64,000 nt of DNA from Chloroflexota bacterium (GTDB lineage Bacteria; Chloroflexota; Anaerolineae; UBA4142; SHND01), in assembly GCA_004295045.1 (NCBI GenBank), contig SHND01000019.1:62001-126000 (forward strand). Reading direction: 5' to 3'. The notes under the pieces are model-generated. The model saw only the letters and a program-made list of their open reading frames with translations. It was not told the DNA's origin and did not search any database. This document shows, in pieces, positions 25,505 to 32,486 of the stretch. How positions within the stretch are numbered: the stretch's first letter is position 1; each line of letters starts with the position of its first letter. The translations under genes were made by a program, and so were the position numbers.

Positions 25505-26815
25505 ATGTCCACGAATGTTGTAATGCCGCAGCTTGGTGAAAGTGTCGTCGAAGGCACCGTCGGCAAATGGTTAAAAAACGTTGGCGACACCGTCGCGCTC
25601 TACGAACCGATTTTGGAGGTCATCACCGACAAGGTAACTACCGAAATTCCCTCCCCTGCGGCAGGCACCCTCACTCAAATTCTTGTGCCCGAAGGAACGA
25701 CGGTTCAAGCGGGAACTGTTGTTGCGTTGATTGGACAGCCAAATGAGATTGCCGCGCCAATCACCCAATCGCCCAATCACCCCATCACCCCATCACCGAG
25801 CGCCGAATCTCCAAAATCAAACGGCTCTGCGCGGAATCGTTTGACGCCTGTCGTCGCGCGCATGATTTCAGAATTCAATATCAGCGATGCGGAATTGAAA
25901 TCAATTAACGGCACGGGCGAGAGTGGACGCATCAGCAAAAAGGACATCCAAAACTTTTTACAGCAGCGCGAGGCACAAAAAACTGCGCCAACGGTCGAAA
26001 CATTGCCGCCGTGGGAACAACCGGGGACAGGTGAATTGTTTCGTCCAACCGAAGAAGTTTTTGGCAAAGCCAAGCCAACGACGTTGCCCGCGCAAAAACC
26101 CGCTGCGCCGGTTCCTGCCGCCTCCACTCTTGCTTCCGAAAACGACGTCATTCCTCTTTCGCCCATGCGCCGCGCCATTGCCGAACACATGGTGCGCAGC
26201 AAAACCGTCGCGCCCCACGTCACGACGGTGCACGAGGTGGATATGTCGCGCGTCATTGCCCATGTCACAAAACACAAGGACGAATTTGCGCGCCAAGGCG
26301 TGAAACTGACCTATACGCCCTATTTTGTGCAAGCCGTGGTATACGGCTTGCAGCAAGTGCCCATCGTCAACGCGCAATTCACCGAACAAGGCATCGTGAT
26401 GAAACGCGAACTGAATATTGGCATCGCGGTGGCGATTGAGGATGGGCTGATCGTGCCGGTAATTAAACATGCGGACGATAAAAGTTTGTTGGGCTTGTCG
26501 CGCGTCGTGAACGATTTGGCGGGACGCGCGCGCGAGAAAAAATTAACGACCGACGAAGTCGTGAGTGGAACATTCACAATTACAAATTACGGAATGTTCG
26601 GTTCGTTGTTTGGGACGCCCGTGATTTCACAACCGCAATCCGCGATTCTCGGCATCGGCGCAATTCAGAAACGCGTCATCGTCATCAACGACGCGATTGC
26701 AATTCGTCCGATGGTGTACCTGGCATTATCGTTCGATCATCGTTTGCTCGACGGCGCGATTGGGGACACCTTTATGAGCAAAGTAAAAGAGTTCCTCGAA
26801 AATTATCCCGAATAA
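25505..26815 (+). CDS. Dihydrolipoamide acyltransferase (E2) of the branched-chain-type 2-oxoacid dehydrogenase
   Basis: 436 residues from ATG 25505; the frame upstream lies in the repeat element. Domain order: lipoyl domain (1-80, lipoyl Lys in ITDKVTTEIP), Pro/Ser linker, E3-binding domain (about 105-145, TPVVARMISEFNI), second linker, catalytic domain (about 220-436, active-site HRLLDGAIG with His and Asp). It passes the acyl group from E1 to CoA. The first linker is encoded by a tandem CCCAATCACC repeat. A strong terminator follows. Confidence 0.93.
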   Translation: MSTNVVMPQLGESVVEGTVGKWLKNVGDTVALYEPILEVITDKVTTEIPSPAAGTLTQILVPEGTTVQAGTVVALIGQPNEIAAPITQSPNHPITPSPSAESPKSNGSARNRLTPVVARMISEFNISDAELKSINGTGESGRISKKDIQNFLQQREAQKTAPTVETLPPWEQPGTGELFRPTEEVFGKAKPTTLPAQKPAAPVPAASTLASENDVIPLSPMRRAIAEHMVRSKTVAPHVTTVHEVDMSRVIAHVTKHKDEFARQGVKLTYTPYFVQAVVYGLQQVPIVNAQFTEQGIVMKRELNIGIAVAIEDGLIVPVIKHADDKSLLGLSRVVNDLAGRAREKKLTTDEVVSGTFTITNYGMFGSLFGTPVISQPQSAILGIGAIQKRVIVINDAIAIRPMVYLALSFDHRLLDGAIGDTFMSKVKEFLENYPE

Positions 26816-26821
26816 CAATTC

Positions 26822-26892
26822 AGACCCGATGGGTTTTCATTTCGCTTGCTGAACGGACACAATCCCCCGCAAACCATCGGGTCTTTTTTTTT
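26822..26892 (+). terminator. Terminator of the branched-chain dehydrogenase operon
   Basis: An 11-bp perfect stem, AGACCCGATGG at 26822-26832 with CCATCGGGTCT at 26874-26884, closes a 41-base loop and runs straight into ten T. Confidence 0.85.
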
Positions 26893-26956
26893 TCACACTA
26901 TTTTTTTTCCACAAATTGCTTTAGAATACATCCACACTCTTGTAGTAAACTCAAAT

Positions 26957-29146
26957 ATGGATTCTAAACTCACAACGGAACTAGACCACTTACTCTCGGA
27001 CATTCGCACCGATTCCTCGAAACTCCCCGTTCTTTTCTGGCTGCGCGCCTACACAATCCTTGCCTCAGAACGTCAAACCCCGCGCCTGCGTTGGGCAAAG
27101 CTTTCCGGTTTTGTCTCGCGCACCGCGCGCGAGTTTGGCATCAACGGACTCGACCACGCGCCCGGGCGCGCCCTCCTCACCGACTATCGCTTGATGCAAG
27201 CGACGCCAACCGACGATTCGGGCGAAGCAATTTACGATCCCGATGAACTACGCGCGCTCGATCTGGGACGCGCGTACGATGTAGAATTGTGCGCGGAATA
27301 TCAAGTCTATCTTGATGACGTGACGGCATGGGTGAACGGCGCGTGGAACAAGCTGCGTTCGGGCGAAGGAATCAATTCGAGTCTCGCTTCTGTGTTGGCG
27401 CGTTGGGCGCCGGAGGGACGCACGGGCTTGCTGCCCGCGCTGCTCGAAGCGCAAGAATTGAGCGGCGGATGGCTGCCGCGCGAGGTGTTGGCGCAGATTG
27501 GGCAAGGGTTGAACGTGCCATTGTCCGAAGTGTACGGCGTCGCCACCTATTACAAAATGTTGTACACCAAACCCGTCGGCAAAAAAATCGTGCGAGTCTG
27601 CGACGACGTGCGCTGTTATCTTTCCGGCAGTCGAGACATTCTCCACAAAATCAAAAATGTTTTGTGGATTCGCGAGGGTGAAACGACCGGCGATGGCGAA
27701 TATACGCTCGAAACCGTTCCGTGCATGGGGCATTGCGATGTGGGCTGCGCGATTCAGATAAACGAAATAACGCATGAAAAAGTCAACACCGCGAACGTGA
27801 TTGATCTGATCAATGCGCCCGAAAGCGAACCGGTGGGCATCGCGCAAGGACCGCGCCTTTTGAAAAATATCGACGCGCCGGCGCTCCACATGCTCGATGG
27901 CTATCTCGCGCAAGGCGGTTTTCTCGCGCTCCGCAAAGCGTTGTACACCATGTCGCCCAATGAAATCACTTCACAGGTGAAAGCATCCGGCTTGGTTGGA
28001 CGCGGCGGTGCGGCATTTCCGACAGGCGTGAAATGGGAACTCACCGCGAAAAATATCGCAGAAGCAAAAGCGCGTCAGACCTACAACCTCAATTCCACGC
28101 TGCCCCGCGAACGAAGCGCGGGATACGTGGTATGCAACGCGGACGAATCGGAAACGGGCACGTTCAAAGACCGCATTTTGCTGGAACGTCACCCCTTTCA
28201 AGTGATCGAAGGGATGCTGCTCGCCGCGCGCGCGATTGACGCGACGTACGGCTATATTTACATTCGCGGCGAATATCCGCTCGCGTACAAACGATTTCGC
28301 GCGGCGGTGGAGCAAGCGCGCGCCAACAATTATTTGGGCGCCAACATTCTCGGCACTCAATTTGCATTCGACATTGAAATTCGGCGCGGCGCGGGCGCGT
28401 ACGAATGCGGCGAAGAGACCGCGCTCTTTGAATCCATCGAAGGCAAACGCGGCGAACCGCGCACGAAACCGCCTTTCCCCGTCCAAGTCGGTTTGTTCAA
28501 TCGCCCCACGGTGATCAACAATGTCGAAACATTGGCAAACATTCCGTTCATCATCAGTGAAGGCGCGGACGAGTATCGCCGCCTCGGCACGGAAAAATCG
28601 CCCGGCACGCGTCTCGTCTGTTTGAGCGGACAAATCAAACAGGGCGGCGTCTTTGAACTGCCGATGGGCGTTACCGTGCGCGAGGTGATCTATGATTATG
28701 GAATGGGACTGAAAGAGGGGCGCCAGTTGCAAGCGGTGCTGGTTGGCGGCGCCGCCGGAACATTTCTAACGCCGGATGAAATTGATGTGCCGCTCGCGTT
28801 CGAAACGCTCACCGCAATTGGCGCAACCTTTGGTTCGGGCGCCGTAATTGTGATGGACGACACGGCGAACATGTGGCAGGTGCTGAAACGCATCGCCTCT
28901 TTTTTCCGACACGAGTCGTGCGGCAAATGTTTCCCCTGTCAGATTGGCACGCTGCGCCAATTGGAATTCATCGAGAGCATTCTGGGCGGGAACACGGGAC
29001 AATTGCCGCGGCGCGAAATCAAAGCGAGCGAGCGCCAGTTGCTGTTTGACACCGGAATCGTCATGCGCGACGCGTCACTGTGCGGGCTGGGACAATTCGC
29101 CGCGACGGCGATCATGAGCGCGTTCGAGAAAAAATTGGTAAGTTGA
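26957..29146 (+). CDS. Fused NuoE-NuoF NADH-oxidising subunit with unknown N-terminal domain
   Basis: 729 residues from ATG 26957; the frame runs back to 26846 but overlaps the terminator. Residues 1-145 match no family I know. Residues about 146-290 are a NuoE-like [2Fe-2S] domain with Cys215, 220, 256 and 260. Residues about 300-729 are NuoF: NADH loop GRGGAAFPTGVKW (348-360), FMN loop NADESETGTFKD (394-405), and [4Fe-4S] Cys655, 658, 661 and 709. It oxidises or reduces NAD(H). With the ferredoxin-like gene next door and fdhA it fits an NAD-linked formate dehydrogenase, but it may also serve complex I, whose own nuoF is not in the window. Confidence 0.9.
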   Translation: MDSKLTTELDHLLSDIRTDSSKLPVLFWLRAYTILASERQTPRLRWAKLSGFVSRTAREFGINGLDHAPGRALLTDYRLMQATPTDDSGEAIYDPDELRALDLGRAYDVELCAEYQVYLDDVTAWVNGAWNKLRSGEGINSSLASVLARWAPEGRTGLLPALLEAQELSGGWLPREVLAQIGQGLNVPLSEVYGVATYYKMLYTKPVGKKIVRVCDDVRCYLSGSRDILHKIKNVLWIREGETTGDGEYTLETVPCMGHCDVGCAIQINEITHEKVNTANVIDLINAPESEPVGIAQGPRLLKNIDAPALHMLDGYLAQGGFLALRKALYTMSPNEITSQVKASGLVGRGGAAFPTGVKWELTAKNIAEAKARQTYNLNSTLPRERSAGYVVCNADESETGTFKDRILLERHPFQVIEGMLLAARAIDATYGYIYIRGEYPLAYKRFRAAVEQARANNYLGANILGTQFAFDIEIRRGAGAYECGEETALFESIEGKRGEPRTKPPFPVQVGLFNRPTVINNVETLANIPFIISEGADEYRRLGTEKSPGTRLVCLSGQIKQGGVFELPMGVTVREVIYDYGMGLKEGRQLQAVLVGGAAGTFLTPDEIDVPLAFETLTAIGATFGSGAVIVMDDTANMWQVLKRIASFFRHESCGKCFPCQIGTLRQLEFIESILGGNTGQLPRREIKASERQLLFDTGIVMRDASLCGLGQFAATAIMSAFEKKLVS

Positions 29147-29196
29147 GCGGGCAATGATTGGAAAAGTATTCGCCTGCTGTGATTGGGAGTTTTGGA

Positions 29197-29892
29197 ATGA
29201 GCGATGTCACCCTGACGATTGACGAACAAACCCTCACCGTGCCGCAAGGCACGACGATTCTACAAGCCGCGCAGAAAATTTTGTGCGAGATTCCCACCGT
29301 CTGTTATCACCCGCATTTCACCCCCCCCTCACTCTGCCGCGTCTGCGTGGTCGAAGTGGAAAAATCGCGCGTCCTCGTGCAAGCGTGTTCGCGCGAGGCA
29401 GAGAATGGCATGGTCATTCATACCAATTCACCGCGTGTGCAGCTCGCGCGCCAAGTTCTCTTGGAAATGTTGAACAGCGCGGCGGATTTGAGCGACGCGC
29501 CCGAACTTCAGGCGTACACCAAAAAATACAACGCCGACCCCAAACGTTACGGTCCCGCCGTCGAACCGCGCGCGTTTCCCGTGTACGACGACAATCCATT
29601 CTATCTGCGCGACTATAGCAAATGCATCATGTGTTGGCGCTGTACGCAGGCGTGCGGCGAAGACGTGCAATGGACGTTTGCTATTTATCGCGCGGATCGC
29701 GGCTTTGACGCGCACATCTCCACCTTTGAGCAAGTGCCGATCCCCGAATCCACTTGCGTCTACTGCGGCAACTGTGTGCAGGCATGTCCAACCGGCGCGT
29801 TGAAAGCGAAACGCGCGGCATGGCTCGAACAAGGTTTGGATTTGAAACAACTCGCGCGGGTGAGCAATCTGGAGCGCCGCGAAAACAGCTAG
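29197..29892 (+). CDS. NuoG-N-terminus/HoxU-like iron-sulfur protein without the His-Cys cluster
   Basis: 231 residues from ATG 29197. Residues 1-80 are a [2Fe-2S] ferredoxin domain (Cys36, 47, 50, 64). The region where NuoG and HoxU carry the HxxxCxxCxxxxxC cluster (N5) has none of those residues. Then two [4Fe-4S] motifs follow: CIMCWRCTQAC and CVYCGNCVQAC. It would wire electrons between the flavin subunit encoded upstream and the molybdenum subunit encoded by fdhA. It is 50 bases after the NuoE-NuoF fusion gene. Confidence 0.88.
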   Translation: MSDVTLTIDEQTLTVPQGTTILQAAQKILCEIPTVCYHPHFTPPSLCRVCVVEVEKSRVLVQACSREAENGMVIHTNSPRVQLARQVLLEMLNSAADLSDAPELQAYTKKYNADPKRYGPAVEPRAFPVYDDNPFYLRDYSKCIMCWRCTQACGEDVQWTFAIYRADRGFDAHISTFEQVPIPESTCVYCGNCVQACPTGALKAKRAAWLEQGLDLKQLARVSNLERRENS

Positions 29893-29933
29893 GGGCGCGT
29901 CATCCCTCAGGAATGCGTCAGCGTAAATTGGTT

Positions 29934-31097
29934 ATGAACAATTCAAATGTCACGCTTACGCTGATCGGTTCGGGCGAATTCGGCGAAGCAATGGGGCGCG
30001 TCTACCGTACGATTCTCGCCCGCGCTCCGGCTGAACCTCAAACCGTGTTTCTTGATACTCCCGCAGGCTTTGAAGTGAACGCCGACGCGATTTCCGCCAA
30101 AGCCGCAGACTATTTTTCGCAGCGGCTCAACCTCGTCCTTGAAATTGCGAGTTACAAAAACAAAACGCGCGCAACCGCGCGTGAACTCGAAAGCGCGCTG
30201 CGCGTGTTGCGCCGCGCCGATTTTATTTTCGCCGGTCCCGGCAGTCCCAGCTATGCCATTCGCAATTGGCGCGATACAAACATTTGGGCGACCATTGTCT
30301 CGCGTTTTGAACGCGGCGCCCACCTCGCTTTTGCGAGCGCGGCAGCCATCGCCGTCAGCGCCTTTGCCTTGCCCGTCTATGAAATTTACAAAGCGGGTGA
30401 AGAGTTGCACTGGCTCGAAGGATTAAATTTATTCGCCGCATTTGGCATGAATCTCGCCATCGTGCCACACTGGAACAACAGCGAAGGCGGGACGTTTGAC
30501 ACGCGTTATTGTTTCATGGGCGAAACGCGCTTGCGCGAACTCGAAACTAAACTGCCAAAAGAAACGGTTATTTTGGGAATTGATGAATACACCGCGTGTT
30601 TGTTTGATTTTGCAGCACAAGAGGCGCGCGTGATGGGACCGGGCAACGTCACAATCCGCCGCGATGGAGACGAATGGGTGTTTGCGCCGGAGGAATCTTT
30701 TGCGTTTGAGAGATTACGCGCCCACACACGCGTTCAAGCAACCGAGCCCGCGCCATCGCAAACCGAGACAACCGCCGCAACGGACGAAACGACGCGTTAT
30801 CTTATGCAGCTCGCGCGAGCGCTGGATGAGACGCACGATGCGGACACGAAACGCGAATTGATTGATCAAGCCCACGACACAATGCACGAATTGTCCGCCG
30901 AATGGATTGAATCCGCGCATACAGAGCAACACGGAAATATCGCGCCCTATATTGAAACATTGATTGACATCCGCAATCAACTGCGCGCCAGCCAACAATT
31001 CGCACTCGCAGATGAAATTCGCGAACGGCTCGCTGAATTGGGTATATTGCTCCAAGACGACAGCAGCGGAACCCTTTGGCGCAAAATGCAGCCGTAG
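29934..31097 (+). CDS. Peptidase S51/cyanophycinase-like domain fused to a CysS-like C-terminal domain
   Basis: 387 residues from ATG 29934; the longer frame overlaps the upstream gene. Residues 1-260 show a class I glutamine amidotransferase-like fold of the S51 type (LIGSGEFG, FAGPGSPSYAIRNW, LAFASAAAIAVSAFALPVYEIYKAG). The catalytic Ser of S51 enzymes would lie at SAAA. Residues about 345-387 (IRNQLRASQQFALADEIRERL and GTLWRKM) match the last helices of cysteinyl-tRNA synthetase, a tRNA anticodon-side element. The function is unknown; the tail suggests RNA binding. Confidence 0.75.
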   Translation: MNNSNVTLTLIGSGEFGEAMGRVYRTILARAPAEPQTVFLDTPAGFEVNADAISAKAADYFSQRLNLVLEIASYKNKTRATARELESALRVLRRADFIFAGPGSPSYAIRNWRDTNIWATIVSRFERGAHLAFASAAAIAVSAFALPVYEIYKAGEELHWLEGLNLFAAFGMNLAIVPHWNNSEGGTFDTRYCFMGETRLRELETKLPKETVILGIDEYTACLFDFAAQEARVMGPGNVTIRRDGDEWVFAPEESFAFERLRAHTRVQATEPAPSQTETTAATDETTRYLMQLARALDETHDADTKRELIDQAHDTMHELSAEWIESAHTEQHGNIAPYIETLIDIRNQLRASQQFALADEIRERLAELGILLQDDSSGTLWRKMQP

Positions 31098-31115
31098 CCG
31101 TCGTGATACATTTGC

Positions 31116-31661
31116 ATGACCATCATTGATCTCAAGCCCGAACAGCAGAAACTGGTCGAGCAAGTTGCAATAATTTTGCGCGACGCGTTCGTCCACATTC
31201 CCGAAACATGGGATACGTTGGACGAGGCGCGCGCCGAAGTAATGGAATCGTTTCAACCGGACCGCATCAGTCGCGTCGCGCTGGACGAAAACGGCGACGC
31301 CGTGGGCTGGATTGGCGGGATTCCACAGTACGATGGCAACGTGTACGAACTGCATCCATTAGCTGTCAAACCAAGCCATCAACGGCGCGGAATTGGAAGA
31401 ATGCTCGTTGCCGACTTGGAGGATCGAGTCCGCACGCGCGGCGCGCTCACTGTCGTTCTTGGCACGGATGACGAATTTGACGGAACGAATTTGTACGGGC
31501 AAGATTTGTATCCTGACATCGCCGCATGGATTACGAATATCAAGAATCTCCACAATCACCCGTACGAGTTTTATCAAAAGTGCGGATACGTAATCTACGG
31601 CATCGTGCCAGACGCGAACGGCATTGGGAGACCGGATATAATGATGGCGAAACGCATGTGA
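31116..31661 (+). CDS. GNAT acetyltransferase resembling aminoglycoside 6'-N-acetyltransferase AAC(6')-Ii
   Basis: 181 residues. The acetyl-CoA loop is QRRGIGRMLV. The whole C-terminal half follows the AAC(6')-Ii plan: YELHPLAVKP, VLGTDDEFDGTNLYGQDLYP, NIKNLHNHPYEFYQKCGY and PDANGIGRPDIMMAKR. Such enzymes acetylate aminoglycosides, and some chromosomal members also act on peptides. Being chromosomal and flanked by housekeeping genes, it may be an intrinsic gene rather than acquired resistance. Activity cannot be told from sequence. Confidence 0.8.
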   Translation: MTIIDLKPEQQKLVEQVAIILRDAFVHIPETWDTLDEARAEVMESFQPDRISRVALDENGDAVGWIGGIPQYDGNVYELHPLAVKPSHQRRGIGRMLVADLEDRVRTRGALTVVLGTDDEFDGTNLYGQDLYPDIAAWITNIKNLHNHPYEFYQKCGYVIYGIVPDANGIGRPDIMMAKRM

Positions 31662-31680
31662 CAAGTGAAGAGGGGCAAGA

Positions 31681-32106
31681 ATGGAAAAAACAAAACCAAC
31701 AAAAACAAAGCGCGTTCGCGGAGTAAATAAACCACGCGGTATACGTACGGTCAAGGAAAAAGCGACAACATACCGCACGCGCGGTCCCATGCCCACGCGC
31801 GCGCTGCCTCGCAGTTCTCGCTGGACCACTACACGCGCCACAGACAAAATTATCGAGACAGATCATCCGTATATTCACAAAGTGCCTGGCGTGATCGGCG
31901 GCGAACCTGTAATTAAGGGGACACGAATTTCAGTGCGCGATATTGCCGAGTGGTGGCGGCTCGGCTTGAACTTTGAGCAACTGTTTGAGGCATACCCGCA
32001 TCTTCGTCTAGCGCAAATTTGTGATGCGCTTGGCTATTTTGACGACCATCCTGACGAGATTCTCGCCTATATCGCAGAGAACCGCATCGTTGAGGTGACA
32101 GACTAA
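31681..32106 (+). CDS. DUF433 protein (antitoxin-like) with basic N-terminal extension
   Basis: 141 residues. The C-terminal 75 residues are a DUF433 domain (GVIGGEPVIKGTRISVRDIAEWW, LRLAQICDALGYFDDHPDEI), a winged-helix-like domain found as antitoxin partner of PIN-like toxins. The N-terminal 60 residues are rich in Lys, Arg and Thr and have no match that I recognise. The stop overlaps the next start as TAATG, so the two are coupled. Confidence 0.8.
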   Translation: MEKTKPTKTKRVRGVNKPRGIRTVKEKATTYRTRGPMPTRALPRSSRWTTTRATDKIIETDHPYIHKVPGVIGGEPVIKGTRISVRDIAEWWRLGLNFEQLFEAYPHLRLAQICDALGYFDDHPDEILAYIAENRIVEVTD

Positions 32107-32468
32107 TGGCGTCCGAAAAGCTGCGGTTGTATATTCCAATCTACCTTGACGAAGATGTCGCGCTTCCAATTGCTGGAGCGTTACGAAAGCAACATTATGA
32201 TGTTGTGACCGCGCATGATATCGGAATGTTACAACATACTGACCGCGCTCATCTGGAATATGCCATCACGCAAGAACGCGCCATCGCAACGCACAATCGC
32301 GATGATTTTCTCGACTTGCATAACGAATGGATCGCCAACGAAAGAAAACATTTTGGCATCATAATTATGATTCGACGAATTCCCTTTGGAGAAATTACAA
32401 GCCGTCTCTTGGTCCTTTTGAACAATGTCACTGCCGATGAAATGGAAAATCAACTGCGGTTCGTTTGA
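32106..32468 (+). CDS. DUF5615 PIN-like protein (toxin-like)
   Basis: 120 residues. DUF5615 pattern: IPIYLDEDVALPIAGALRKQHYDVVTAHDIGM at the N-terminus with the acidic DED, then AIATHNRDDFLDLHNEW. This is a PIN-related nuclease fold usually paired with DUF433, as here. The two probably form a type II toxin-antitoxin-like module. The pair interrupts what otherwise looks like the formate dehydrogenase gene set. Confidence 0.8.
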   Translation: MASEKLRLYIPIYLDEDVALPIAGALRKQHYDVVTAHDIGMLQHTDRAHLEYAITQERAIATHNRDDFLDLHNEWIANERKHFGIIIMIRRIPFGEITSRLLVLLNNVTADEMENQLRFV

Positions 32469-32486
32469 GTAGCAAAGGAACAATGT

